The position numbers were made by a program, and so were the translations under genes. The notes beneath the pieces are model-generated. The model was not told where the DNA came from, searched no databases, and saw only the letters and a program-made list of their open reading frames with translations. Below, one piece after another: positions 30,013 to 43,700 of a DNA stretch of 64,000 nucleotides; the stretch's first letter is position 1; each line of letters opens with the position of its first letter. This DNA is from Siphlonurus alternatus. Lineage: Eukaryota > Arthropoda > Insecta > Ephemeroptera > Siphlonuridae. The stretch lies in assembly GCA_949825025.1 (NCBI GenBank), contig OX463778.1, positions 1,750,501 through 1,814,500 of the forward strand, in the 5' to 3' direction.

Positions 30013-30479
30013 CTCTAATTTTTGGACAAGGGCATATAGCTGCTAATTATTATCTTGATACTTCTAGCATCATGCACCTTAGCTCTTGTGTAAAAATTAT
30101 TCTGAGGAGTCGTGTTGACATGGAAATATATGTCAGTGATGCCACCTACCGCCGCTTCATCCAATTTCTTTAATGTGATTGCCAATTAACATGCACTTAT
30201 TGAGAGGGACCATTGTTTTTGGTGCATCACATGTCATATTCGTAGTTTCATCCCCATTGTTACTTCATAGTCTTCATACCATGCAGACATATTTTATCAA
30301 CCAATAGCTGCATATTACCAGAGAGCTTTAATTTGAAGAGAGGTAGAATGACCGTGCTAACTGTATTCCCCTGAATTTTCAAGTTTAACTGGTGGAGTGC
30401 TCAGAAAAGTATAAAAATTTTGATACCCGAGAGCTTCTCCTGGCGACATTGCGAGGGCGCTGACTGTACTTTGTCGGAG

Positions 30480-30882
30480 CAAGAAGGCTACAGTTAGGAG
30501 GTGCCACGCTCCGTGCTGCCCTCAAGCGGATAGCGCAGAACTAGCGAATGCAGATGACAGTCTGATTTCTGAAACAGATTTTGTCCGCGAAAAATTCAAA
30601 CGGTGTAAATTAAATCCGTCAACATCGGGCCGATGATCCATTAAAATTCTTTTAAATTAAGTCTATCTTCTTCAGAATTTAACGTAGAATTTATTTCTAT
30701 CACAATTTTACCCACATTTGTACTGTAAATAAGACTTTTGCTGGCTTTTATAGTTCCATCGTTTGAATTTTTCGCGGACAAAATCTGCTTCAGATATCAG
30801 ACTGTCATCTGCATTTGCTAGTTCTGCGTTATCCGCTTGGGGGCAGCACGGAGCGTGGCACCTCCTAACTGTAGCCTTCTTG
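30480..30882. mobile_element. 403-bp foldback element with 7-bp target duplication
   Basis: The arms start CAAGAAGGCTACAGTTAGGA and end with its reverse complement. Flanks are GTCGGAG at 30473-30479 and 30883-30889. Arms of about 120 bp are highly similar and contain TTTGTCCGCGAAAAATTCAA. No open frame. Confidence 0.88.
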
Positions 30883-33025
30883 GTCGGAGTTAACTAAGGG
30901 ATGATCAGCGCCACCAAGACGAGCAGTTCACGACAGAAGAAAACCATTCCACCGCAGCCATTATCTAGCTCTGCGCATGCGCAATTTTATGGAATCAGCC
31001 TCCCGCTAGAATTTTAAACAATTTTGGCCAATCTCTCTTATATATGTTAATTTCTTCAATTTCAGATATAATTATATCTATAAAATTTAAAAGCTTACTT
31101 ATTTTAATAAAATAAAAATGCATCTCTTATGATTTCTGATAAATAAATCATAATAATGATAAAGGAATGCATTTGAATAATAATTTATTTTAATAATAAT
31201 TACGTACGTATATTATATTAGCGAGAGGGGGTGTATATAATATATAATTATATAAAAAAATTTAAGAATACACATTACAGAAAATTAAAATTTTATAGTT
31301 TTGTCGTCTATGAGAGACTATGAGGACTCGAGCAGAGGGGAAAAATCCAAAATATTTTTTGTCATAATATGAAAGGTCGCGATCAAGTCACTTTCAATTC
31401 AATATATTTATATATGGGGTTAAATCATCAAACAGATTGATTATATAAGAATGATCGATAAGTACATTTATAAGCGATTCAGTTCTATATAGATATTTAA
31501 TTTATGCAATATATCTAGCTAGTTTATTGTTTCATTATTTTATAACAGATTTTTGCAGTAGACGTTGGTAGACGATAGGACACTGCTGAGCACGTTGATG
31601 AACAAATTGATACAATTGACAAAAATGAAAATTACTTTGAATGGAAAAAAGATAATTAATTATAATAATTAATCGTATTAATTATAATGTGAATTACTGT
31701 ACAAGTGAGTCATTTTATAATTGCTTACGTACGAATGGTAATAAAAAAATTTAGATTATTAATCCACTTTCTATAACTATGTTCCTATGTAAATAAAATC
31801 CAATTAAATAATTAAAATTACTTCATGCATACTATACGTCAGTCATACAGCTCATTGGGATCGTATACTGTTTTCATTGCCGTATCATGCAAAAACTAAA
31901 GAACGCGTATACTCTTCGTATAAATAGTTTTTGCATGATATGGCAATGAAATTAACAGACGAGTATACCACGAAAAGCCGAATTCGGGTAAAAGCCGGAA
32001 AAAATGAGCAAAACTAGTTTTGCGCATAAATTTAACATCAATAAATATATTAGTTTTTCTTAAATCAAAGTGAGAAAAACCTAACGAAAACTTTTGCGTA
32101 CGTCGGGTTTCGCGCATTTTCGTTTGAGCAAAACTAGTTCTGCGCATTTCTCATGCACAGATAAGTTTGTTTTAATAATTTTTTTTTAATTTGAGGCACA
32201 AATTAAAAAAAAAATTGCACAAATTTGCGTGCCACAAATGAAACAGTATCGATAGTATACGTACAATTACATACGTATTGTGTTGTTTATTTATGTACCA
32301 AAATATTTTTACTTCACTATTTCTCGATCATTATTTATTGAGTAAAGATGTCCTGATATTACTTATTGTAAATAAAAATATAATAATTTATATGTTTACC
32401 AGTAATTGACTCTGCAACAACTTGTGTATTTTTTTTTCAACTCTATTGCTTATTTAAAAAATGAAATATTTGCGATCCATGGCAGATGCAATTCAACGAT
32501 AATCACCTTAATTATCACTATATATATACATTCACTGCATAAATGTTTGAAGATTTCTTCTATGAATGCCGATGACAAAAACTTCAACTGCTTGTTCTTG
32601 TAGGCACTATTAGCTGCTGCCACGTGCCACATTTAATTTATTACATTTATTTTGCTATATATTTGCAGAAGCAGCCGTGGGACTGGTACACTTATAAAAT
32701 ATACTATATATAGCAATTGGACAATTAACCATTGTATGCATTTCTTTTTTATTGCAGGAATAAATAGAGGTTATTAAATTATATGCTATTCTCATTTTTC
32801 TCTTCAGATTTCATAAAGCCCAGAAACAATGCGCGTCTTTAAAATATTACTGAAAATTAATTATAAGTACATCAGAGTGAAGCGTCACAGTTATTAGGCA
32901 TCGCGCTTCTTATATAATAAAAGGATGCAGACTAAATGCCAATGACAACAATATTGACAATGACAAAGCAATGACATTTAGAAATAATATTAGAATGAAA
33001 ACCGTAAAGAATATAAAGGCCGCCG

Positions 33026-33167
33026 CGGGCCATTCACAAAGCCTTAAGGCCACATTTAAGGCTCAATAATTTTTAAGACCAGAAATTTTGGGACTAAAAA
33101 ACACGTCTAAAATCAAGCTTTAAATTATCGAGCCTTAAATGTGGCCTTAAGACTTTGTGAATGCCCC
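33026..33167. mobile_element. ~142-bp foldback MITE, CATTCACAAAG ends
   Basis: Inverted arms CATTCACAAAGCCTTAAGGC and CCTTAAGACTTTGTGAATGC surround AAATTTTGGGACTAAAAAAC. It is nearly the same element as 53215-53353. Confidence 0.85.
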
Positions 33168-33852
33168 TAATAATAAATTAAATGAATATATAGCAAAATT
33201 GTAATGAAAAAATTACACCGCGGTATAATATATATAATATATATAAATAAAGAATTAACACAATTATTCACATAAATATACATACTATTTAGCACGTGGC
33301 ATGCTGTACCACAAATTAATCATTTTTATTAAAACAAATTTTTCCATGAGAAATGCGCAGAACTAGTTTTGCTCAAACGAAAATGCGCAAAACCCGATGT
33401 AAAAGTCTTGGTCGGGGATATATATCTGCAACTATTAATACGAACAGCTATAATAGTATACGCGCGCGTTCTTTAGTTTTTGCATGATACGGCAATGAAA
33501 ACAGTATACGATCCCTCTATGAACTGTATGAGTGACGTTTAGTATGCATGAAGTAATTTTAATTAATTGGATTTTATTTATATAGTTATATATAGAAAGT
33601 GGATTAATAATCCAAATTTTTTTATTACCATTCGTACGTAAGCAATTATAAAATGACTCAATTATACAGTAATTCAAATTAATATGATTAATTATTATGA
33701 TTAATTATTATAATCAATTATCTTTTTTCCATTCAAAGTAATTTTCATTCTTGTCAATTGTATCAATTTGTTCATCAACGCGCCCAGCAGTGTCCTATCG
33801 TCTACAACGTCTAAAATCAAGCTTCTTGCGTCTACTGCAAAAATTTGTTTAA

Positions 33853-34237
33853 GGGTAAGATAACACGAACAATCGATTGTTGTAGTCCCATATGATTAAC
33901 ATGTAAACCTTAGCAACCTCATAATGATTCTGATATTTTTTTAGAGACAGTTCTTGGCACCAAAAATTTTTTTAAAAAATTTCAAAACAATCAGACGATC
34001 CAATTTTTTTAAATTAATTTTTTAGTTTCGGTCTCCATGGGATAGCCTTATACTGAATATTTAAAAAATTCATTAAAAAAATTGGATCGTCCGATTGTTT
34101 TGAAATTTTCTCCATATTTTTTTAATGCCAAGAACTGTCCCTAAAAAAAATCAGAATTATTATGAGGTTGGTAAGGTTTTTACAACATGTTAATCAATTG
34201 GGACTAAAATCAATCGATTGTTTGTGTTATTTTACCA
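33853..34237. mobile_element. 385-bp TTAA-type foldback MITE
   Basis: Left end GGGTAAGATAACACGAAC, right end inverted (TGTGTTATTTTACCA), with TTAA on both sides (33849-33852 and 34238-34241). Long inner arms contain GACGATCCAATTTTTTT around a TCTCCATGGGATAGCC core, shared with 63333-63585. Confidence 0.85.
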
Positions 34238-34748
34238 TTAATAATAAAACAAACTATTATAGCTAGATTGTATAAATTAAATATCTATATATAGAACTGA
34301 ATCGCTTATAAATGTTCTTATCGATCATTCTTATATAATCAATCTGTTTGATGAACCCCATATATATTGAATTGAAAGTGACTTGATCGCGACCTTTCAT
34401 ATTATGACAAAAAATATTTTGGAAGAACCGTACCCCCACAATATTTTAAAATTAATATTTATTATTTGTAATAATTTATTTCACGTTATAAATCAGATAA
34501 ATTATTTTCTATTTCCTATTGCATACTAGACCATATAAATGTCTATTTTGTTTACTATATTTCCGCTATCAAGCCAATTTAAACTTTTTTCCCCCTCTGC
34601 TCGAGTCCTCGCCGCGCGATCATATATATAGAGGACTAAACTATAAAATTTTAATTTTTTTAAACTGTACTATGTATTTTATAATGATGAATGATGAATA
34701 ATAAAAAAAAAGTGTATAGGAGTGCGACACAATATATATATATATATT

Positions 34749-35151
34749 CGAGCGTGGCGCAGAGTGCATTGATCGGTTCTCGTTAGATCACCGAAGCCAG
34801 GCTACGTCGAGCGTGGTTAGTACTTGGATGGGTGACCGTTTCAAGTAAAAAATACGTTGCTCCCGCCTCCCTGGGGTAAATTCATCTCGCTTTCCACCCA
34901 GTGCAGTGATGCACTTGTGTGTGGTTCCCCAGGCTTTGGACATCGCTTTGGTCCATTGAGAAAAAATTAAGTAGAGGTGTCCGTCCTGACTGAGAGGTTT
35001 TCCACGGTTCCCTCAGTCTCACCTCAGCGAATGCTGGGACGCGTAAGCATATAAGCAGGCCGTGGCCACTATCCGTTCCCTATACCTTATCCCTACCCAG
35101 TACCCCGCCGCGAGCTGTAAGCTCTTAGGGGTGTATTCTTGTAAAAAAAAA
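34749..35151 (+). mobile_element. 5S-rRNA-derived SINE, full copy
   Basis: The head resembles 5S rRNA: GATCGGTTCTCGTTAGATCA, CCGAAGCCAGGCTACGTCGA, then the internal promoter-like GTGGTTAGTACTTGGATGGG. It is followed by an unrelated body, the 3' module ACCCCGCCGCGAGCTGTAAG and an A-rich tail. The 5S 3' strand is missing, so it is a SINE and not an rRNA gene. It is inserted in the right arm of the second palindrome. Confidence 0.88.
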
Positions 35152-35506
35152 TATATATATAATATATTATATATATATTATATACACCCCCTCTATTATA
35201 CTTACGTAATTATTATTAAAATAAATTATTATTTAAATGCATTCCTTTTTCATTACTAAGATATATTTATCAGAAATCATAAGAGGTGCATTTTTATTTT
35301 ATTAAAAAAAATAAGCTTTTAAATTTTATAGATATTATATCTGAAATTGAAGAAACATAATACATAATAATATATATAAGAGAGAATGGGTGTTGCCCAA
35401 AATTGTTTAAAATTCTCGCGGGAGGCTGATTTCATAAAATTGCGCATGCGCAGAGCTAGATAATGGCTGCGGTGGAATGGTTTTCTTCTGTCGTGACCCG
35501 CTCGTC

Positions 35507-36310
35507 CACCAAGTACTCGCCAGTTGAATTAGTCCCTATATCTACCAAAATGCACTTTTTTGGTATACGTTTTCTACTTCGCATTCTTGTGTATAGAATC
35601 CTATTAGAGGACAAAACATCCCAATAAGCGTTCGATCTCTCTTTAATTAAAGCTCTCTGATGTTACTCATAAATGTGTACCCTGAGTTCGAGATAAGATA
35701 TTAAAAATTCATGGTTGTTATATGGACTGTACGTGGGTACGTGCCAGTAATAAAATTATAACGATTAATTTTTGTTTCGTTAAACTTCTATTTACTTAAT
35801 GAGAAAGAAGTGACTAAGAGATGTCAATCGTTTACGATATTGAGGATATGATATGAGAGGACCATTTTATTAAATTTATGACAATTTTAAAATTTAAATT
35901 CCCAAAATTTATATATTTATTTTTTTGGTCAATGCTTCAATATATTCCAATTTACTGTTAAATTCATAATAATATTTATTCAAGATCTCAAAATATTGAC
36001 TTAATTGTGAAATATTTTTATATATGTATTTACAATAGGTTTGATAGTGAAAATGGAGAACTTAAAAAAAAAAATCTAAAAAAATAAGAGGCATTGCTAA
36101 TGTATACTCTAAAATTTATAGCTTTTATTTATAGCTAAAATTTTATAGCTTATATATATTTAATGATGTGTACAGCACATTATTCCAGACAACGTTCCAG
36201 AAAAAAAAGCAATGCCTCTCATGAGGTACATTTTAAAAAGGGTGTAAATTCCTATACTGCCCATGTTAAATTTTAAATACCACCCTGATGGAGTCCCCAT
36301 GCAGTCTCAC
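35507..36310. other. AT-rich intergenic DNA
   Basis: No gene or clear repeat recognised. Exons 3-4 of the upstream secreted-protein paralogue were looked for here and not found. Confidence 0.5.
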
Positions 36311-37061
36311 CCCAAAGTCTGCAAGCATGGCGACGACTCCTTGCATCACGGTGAACACATCGTTGGACACGACCCTGTAGAAGGCTGTCTCCTGAGCGAT
36401 CAGTTCGTTCGAATCTCCGATCAGAGCCTCCGTGGAGACTTTGGCGGCTGCCACGTCCGTGGTCAAGTCTCCATGCACCTGAGGAAGCCACTCCATGGTA
36501 AACAACAAAATTCACACGTGACGGTTCGTTTCTCGTTTTTATTTGTAGTGTTTTAAATTTACGACTTTCTTACAAAATATTACGTCTTTTACTTTTATAA
36601 TATTTACATGGAGTGAATTTGCAAACATTTAAGCTTTTAATTATATGATGATCAAATTTTCCGTAGCATTGGTAAAAGTAGACAAAGGTACTTCAAAATA
36701 CTTACAAGCATGCGCTAGCTAATTTTTACTATCAGTTACGTATAGAGCTTAATATATTAAATCAAAATAACTCTCATCAAGCTTAATTGTTAGTAATTTA
36801 TTTATTTAAATCAGAATGTTTAATTTAATTTGCATTATTTGCAATATTTTAACGATTAATATTACACGAAAATATTTTATCTTTGAATAAAAAAAAGGGA
36901 GCGTTTTAAAATATAGAAAAATTAAATTGTTCCAAACATTTTTAAAAGTTAATAACTTAAATTGTATGAAAATATATTAAAAATAAAAAGGTTGCAGTTT
37001 TAAAAATATTTACCTGTACGACGCACACGGCAACTAAAGCAATCAGTAACTTGTAGTCCAT
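36311..37061 (-). CDS. Secreted helical protein paralogue, exons 1-2 only
   Basis: Exon 1 (37061-37014) encodes MDYKLLIALVAVCVVQ, a signal peptide. Exon 2 (36478-36311, or 36490-36311 with an alternative acceptor) encodes VHGDLTTDVAAAKVSTEALI followed by GDSNELIAQETAFYRVVSND and VFTVMQGVVAMLADFG, then a GTGAGAC donor. This is clearly paralogous to exon 2 of the neighbouring 237-aa gene (shared STEAL, VFxVxxGVxAxLAxFG) with the same phase-0 boundaries. No counterpart of exons 3-4 was found in the 35 kb to the left, so the gene is either a partial tandem duplicate or has very distant 3' exons. Function unknown. Confidence 0.7.
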
Positions 37062-37726
37062 GATAAAGTGATGGTATTTGCTTGATTTGTGGTTGCTTAA
37101 CAACTAAATCGCAGAAACAATGCTGATTGTATCTTTTAAAACTATCTTGACTTGCAGGCGTATCAAAGACTGACGTGATAACAGATTGAAGAAACGAAGA
37201 ACTTTGATAAAAAAAAAATCACGTAAAGAGATGTTTATCTACACGATTACTTTCAATTACTCAGACTAATTATTGGAAAGTCTACTTATTCTATTTTATA
37301 ACAAAATTAAATATGAATTAAATTAGCAAAATATATAATATAGGAGCTATTGAAAAGAAATTTGCACAGATTTTAGCCTAAATATTTTTAATATCAGATT
37401 TAGTACTGCTGTAATTTGTTAATTTTGTTAAAAATTGTTATAGGCTAGAATCTCTATGTACTATTAAAATCTAGAGTAGCTCTTTATACGTATTTTTAAA
37501 TATACTCAACTAGCTTGTTGCGTGCTGCATTTATAATATTTCTGTTCGTTAACCCTGAACTTTGTCTATTTTGTGCACTCGCTTTAATTATAATGCAATT
37601 TGATATTATAGATTGATCGAGTGTAGGAAGTGTACAGAACTCCAGGCAGGATTTAGTAAAGAATCTCATATATACATCAATAACAAAATCGGGTTCAATA
37701 AACATATTATTAGTTTTAGGAGTTGC

Positions 37727-37732
37727 TTTATT
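37727..37732 (-). terminator. Polyadenylation signal of the 237-aa secreted gene
   Basis: AATAAA on the minus strand, 35 nt beyond the stop codon of the gene at 37767-45312. Confidence 0.55.
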
Positions 37733-37766
37733 AAAAATACAGTACGGTAGATTTATAATCATCTCT

Positions 37767-40700
37767 TCACACCACTACTGGCCGCGGCCCCCTGAAGTGC
37801 GGCAGTTGGACGACGATATTGTCCAGCTGTCCCGTAAGGTCTTCGACGCCGGCGTCCACCGCCCTCTTGGCCGCCACCACGAGGTCACGTTGAGCGGTCA
37901 CCATCCCGCGGGCACGGGCCATCTCAGCCTCCACCTCACCAGCCTGCTCCAGAGTCTACAAAATAGTCGAATCAGTGCAACCATCTTCACTGAGTCAACA
38001 TTGTGCATTCACACTTGCTTGTTTATATATAATTTTGTAATTTTAGACGCAATTACTACGTTCACAAGACGGTGTTTAATTTTACGGATTCGTTGACGAC
38101 ATTTCATAAGAATAACATTGTCCGTCGTAAACGAATACATATTTTAAACACCATCACTTGCGCATGCAGTGATTGTTAGTAATTATAAAAATATTGGTAA
38201 ATATTGGTACACCAGTAAAGAGGATCATCGTCCTGGGTCACCTGTGGTCTACTTCAGCCGGATTTATCAGACAGTTTCAATTTATATAATTTCAAGATAT
38301 TAGAAACAGTCGATTCTATTATGTATATATATATAGGTTTCAGGATGTAATTGTTGAAATTTATATCCATGAACCCCAACTTTCATTTTTGCCCCCCCCC
38401 CCCCTAAAAATTACAAAAAGAACCATATCCATCCTCACCAGTCCGACGGTCAAGTCTGCAATGTTATTTTCAATTCTGTTCATCTCGATGGAGATCTGGA
38501 TGCTGCCGTTGATAAAGTTCGCGTGAATTTTGTCTCGCTGCTCGGTGAGGCTCCACGAGTCGTTCTCTAAGTTCTCCAGGCCGGAGGCGAGGTCCCCCAG
38601 CACGGAGCCCAGCAGTTCGATCAGCTCCGTCACGTAGAACACCTGCTCGGACACGACTGTCTGGATGTTGAGGTGAGCCAGCGACATGTTCGTCAGCAGC
38701 TGGTCAAGCGACGCTTGGGAAACCTGCAGGCAGGACAAAGGTGGTGTACAACTATTAACTACATCGGCATTACGTTAAAAAAAAAATCCTGTTTTTTTTT
38801 TTTTGTATTTATATATTGAACACAAATAGAGTGTATACATATTATATATTACAAATACAATTAAAATAAACCTTACTTGTTTAGTTGAACTTTTTACTAA
38901 GCAACGAAGTGGAGGAAAAAGTTCAACTAAACAAATTTAAAAGTATGTCTGAACCTCTGCTATCAAATTTTTTCACTAAAGTATAACCCTCTTATAATAT
39001 AGAAAATAACTTATACATATATATACTATTATATTTAATATAATATAGTTATAGCCATTATACATAGAAGATAGACTATCTAAGATAGAGATAGAAACAT
39101 GTATCAATTATAGGACAAATATCATATAGTACAAACAAATAATGCACATAAAGATATACAGATTAATACAATAAATTATATATATTTCTTATCAAAATGT
39201 GTCAAAGGAACTTTCGCTGCGGACAATTGTTGGAGGATTATTTTTTGATATTTGTACATAGATAGAGCACCACCTTTTTTTTTTCTTAGAACTTTCAAGC
39301 CTTCAAATTCATAACAGAAATTAAGATAAATTTACGTGCATCGCCACTAGCATTAATTTGTATTTTCTATTAAATTACTCTCTATTAGTTAAGAAATAAT
39401 ATATGCTGCATCTATAATTTGTTACTCGATTTGTCTTGGTCTACTATCCATGTAAATCAATTGAACCCTAATTTGGTGCTAATTTTTTTATAATGACAAA
39501 ATCCTCTGAATTAACCTCTCTGCTTTTAATAATGATGCAGACAACGGGTGCGATCCGTATATCGGTAAAACCGGTGATACTGGGGAGTAAAATATGGACC
39601 ATCTTTCACCGGTTTCTTGTAGTTCACCGGTTGTAGATACGGAACGCTGTTCTCACCAGATGTTAAATTTTTTGGCGCGCTTTACCAGCCATTTTTTGAA
39701 ATCGCCATAGAATGTGTGATGTATAGGCAGTAGTATAGTAGAGGTATCACGTCAAAACCACGAAAACAAAAATCACGAAAGCATTTTCAACGAATGACTT
39801 TATCCCGAAAACAATTACATCGAAAACAAATATAAACGAAATCATTTACCACGAAATTAAATTAACACGAAACAAAATAATTACGAGAACAATTAAAAAT
39901 CACGAAAATAATTTTTGTACGAAAGTAATTAATTTGACCGAAATAAAAAAGGACGAAAGTAAATAAGAACGAAATTATTTTAATACGAAAATCACGAAAA
40001 CAATTTGACCGAAAGTTATTTGAACGAAAACATTTAAGACGAATAAAAAAATCACGAAAACAATTTGACTGAAAAGTTACATTTGAAAGAAAACATTTAA
40101 GGTAGAGATAACACGGATCAGCTGGTCCAATGCTAAAAAAATCCCATTCACAAAAATTTTGAAAAAAATTTAAAATGTTCTCCTCTACATCCCCTATCAG
40201 TAGCTAAAATATCAGGTTTACAAAAACGAGCTAGTTTTCGAGTTATTAATTTTTAAAGTTGACTAATTTAACATGGTATATATAGTTCCATTTCTCCATG
40301 TTAAAATAGAGAACTTGAAAAATTAATAACTCGAAAACTAGCTCGTTTTTGTATACTTGATATTTTACCTACTGATAGGGGATAATATGTAGAGGAGAAC
40401 ATTTTAAATTTTTTTCATAATTTTTATGAATGGGATTTTTTTAGCATTGGGCCAGCTGATCCGTATTATCTCTACCTTAAGACGAATAAAAAAATAACGA
40501 AAACAATTTGACCGAAAGTTATTTGAACGAAAACATTTAAAACGAATGGAAAAATCGCGAATACAATTTGAGCGAACTCTATTTGACCGAAATAAAAAAC
40601 ACTGACGAAGAAAAATATTAATAAAAATTATACCAATATTATTTAAAAAAAAAAATTGTAAATTGAAACGAATGCAATAAAGAACAATACAGACTGAGCC

Positions 40701-43700
40701 AGAAATGGTGTTCCGAACCCATGCTAAAATTTGGGCAGGTTAACTTTGAGCTAGAAATTTGGCATATATATACATGTAAGGCCAAGGGTTCTAAATTCTT
40801 TTGACATGTGTTAAACAAAATTTAAAATTGATATTTCCTACCGTTTTAGGGGTGGATTCCTTATGGGATATATCCTTGTTAAATTAAGTTGATAGAAAAA
40901 TTTTGGCTGATTTGCACCAAAATTAGTTTTTAAGGTTTTCAGAGCACGTTGAATTTAATGGTGTAATTTAAAAAGTGATGAAAAACCTCCTATAATGAGA
41001 TAATGACCCTTACTACGTGAAAAAATGATGATATCAAAATTTTGATTATGCCACTGAAACGAGCTTATTTTTTTACCTCAGAAACGATATTTGAATTTTT
41101 TGAATCGGAGCAAGTTAACGATTTAATTTTTAGGGGTGAAACACGTACCATTAAATACAGCGTGCTCTGAAAACCTTAAAAAATAATTTTGATGCAAATC
41201 TGCTAAAATTTTTCTATCAATTTAATTTAACATGGAAATCCCATAAGGAAGAAATGCAAATCGTGAATCCACCCCTAAAACGGTAGGAAGTATTAAGTTT
41301 AAAAATTGTTTAGCACATGTCAAAAGAACTTAGAACCCTTGGCTTTAGGTATGCCAAATTTCAAAATTCAATCTTAAAGATAACCTGCCCAAATTTTAGC
41401 ATGAGTTCGATCGGAACACCATTTCTGGCTCAGTCTGTATTGTTCTTTATTGCATTCGTTTCAATTTACAATTTATTTTTTTGTTTAATTAATATTGGTA
41501 ATTTTTATTAATATTTTTCAGGGATCGGATGTGGATGCGGATGCAAGATGCACACGGGTGCGCAAAAATGGGCTTGTATCCGCATCCGTGCATCCCAGAT
41601 GCACGGGGAAAAATGAATGCATCCGGATGCGCATCCCAGATGCATGAAAAATAAATTTGCATCTGGATGCGCATCCCAGATGCATGAAAAATAAATTTGC
41701 ATCCGGATGCGCATCCACGGATGCACGAAAAATAAATTTGCATCCATTTTTAACTTTTTTTTTCTCTTTTTATCAGGTTTTTTGCTAATGGCCTCTAAAC
41801 CAATCTTGAGTCTACGTCAAAAGAACGAAAAATAAAAGAACGAAAACAATTTATATGAAAAGCATTACACCGAAAACAAAAAGGACGAAAGTAATTTAAC
41901 ACGAAAACATTTTAAACGAAAGTATAATTAACCGAAATGGAAAATGTGCGAATGCATTTATAACGAAACTTAAAAAGCACGAAAGCATTTACAGCGAAAA
42001 CATTTTAGCCGAATTCAATAATTACGAAAACCATTTGGCCGATAGTTATTTGAACGAATTGAAAAACAACGAAAGTAAATTAGAACGAAAACATTTAAAA
42101 CGAAATAAAAAAATCACGAAAACAATTTGACCGAAAGTTATTTGAACGAAAATATTTAACACGAATCAAAAAATAACGAAAACAATTTGCCCGAAAGTTA
42201 TTTGAACGAAAACATTTAAGACGATTAAAAAAATAACGAAAACAATTTTACCGAAAGTTATTTGAACGAAAACATTTAAAACGAATGAAAAAATCACGAA
42301 TAAAATTTGAATGAACGCTATTTGACCGAAATAAAAAACACCGACGAAGAAAAATATTAATAAAAATTTATGACAATAATTAAAGAAAAAAAAATTGTAA
42401 ATAAAATGAATGCAATATATAAAGAAGTATATACAGACTGAGCCAGAAATGGTGTTCCGAACCCATGCTAAAATTTGGGCAGGTTAACTTTGAGCTAGAA
42501 ATTTGAAATTTGGCATATATATATATATATATATATATACGTAAAGCCAAGGGTACTACATTCTTTTGACATGTATTGTGTTAAACATATTTTAAAATTA
42601 ATATTTCCTACCGTTTTAGGGGTGGATTCACGATTTGCATTTCTTCCTTATGGGATTTCCATGTTAAATTAAGTTGACAGAAAAATTTTAGCCGATTTGC
42701 ACCAAAATTAGTTTTTAAGGTTTTCAGAGTACGCTGTATTTAATGGTGTTTCACCCCTAAAAAATAAATCGTCAACTTGCTCCGATTCAGAAAATTCAAA
42801 GGTCGTTTCTGCCATGCGGTAAAAAAATAAGCCCGTTTCAGTCAACGATTATATACAGTGTACTATATACAGTATATAATTCTTGCGTTTCAGTGGTATA
42901 ATCAAAATTATGATAGCATCATTTTTTCACGTAGTAAGGGTCATTATCTCATTAGGGGTTGTTTTCACCACTTTTCAACGTGCTCAGAAAACTTAAAAAA
43001 CTAAATTTGGTGCAAATCGGCTAAAAATTTTCTAATCAACTTAATTTAACATGGAAATCCCAAAAGGATGAAATGCAAATCGTGAATGCACCCCTAAAAC
43101 GGTAGGAAATATTAATCTTTTTTTTTTTTTAACACATGTCAAAAGAACTTAGAACCCTTGGCTTTACGTACGTATCCCAAATTTCGAATTTCTAACTCAA
43201 ATTAAGTTAACCTGCCCAAATTTTAGCATGGTTTCGGAACACCATTTCTGGCTCAGTCTGTATTGTTCTTTATTGCATTCATTTCAATTTACAATTTTTT
43301 TTTTTTTAATAATATTGGTATAATTTTTATTAATATTTTTCTTCGTCGGTGTTTTTTATTTCGGTCAAATAGAGTTCGTTCAAATTGTATTCGTGATTTT
43401 TCCATTCGTTTTAAATGTTTTCGTTCAAATAACTTTCGGTCAAATTGTTTTCGTTATTTTTTTATTCGTCTTAAATGTTTTCGTTCAAATAACTTTTCAG
43501 TCAAATTGTTTTCGTGATTTTTTTATTCGTCTTAAATGTTTTCGTTCAAATAATTTTCGGTCAAATTTTACGTTACTTTTTTTATTCATCTTAAATGTTT
43601 TCGTTCATATAACTTTCGGTCAAAATGTTTTCATTCAAATAACTTTCGGCCAAATTGTTTTCGTGATTTTTTTATTTCGTTTTAAATGTTTTCGTTCTAA

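Larger units (their letters stand above)
30918..35506. repeat. Second large palindrome, diverged arms with insertions
   Basis: Left arm about 30918-32330 and right arm about 33290-35506 are reverse complements with clear divergence. Anchors: TGCGCATGCGCAATTTTA at 30976 against 35438; TATAATTATATC near 31068; GTTTTTGCATGATA near 31926 against 33477; GCGCATTTCTCATG near 32142 against 33345. The right arm is longer because it carries a TTAA foldback MITE (33853-34237) and a 5S-derived SINE (34749-35151). A third element lies near the centre (33026-33167). Confidence 0.85.

Noticed and set aside
34765..34850. 5S rRNA gene
   Set aside because: Only the internal part resembles 5S; the 3' strand of the terminal helix is missing and the same unit recurs as a dispersed SINE.
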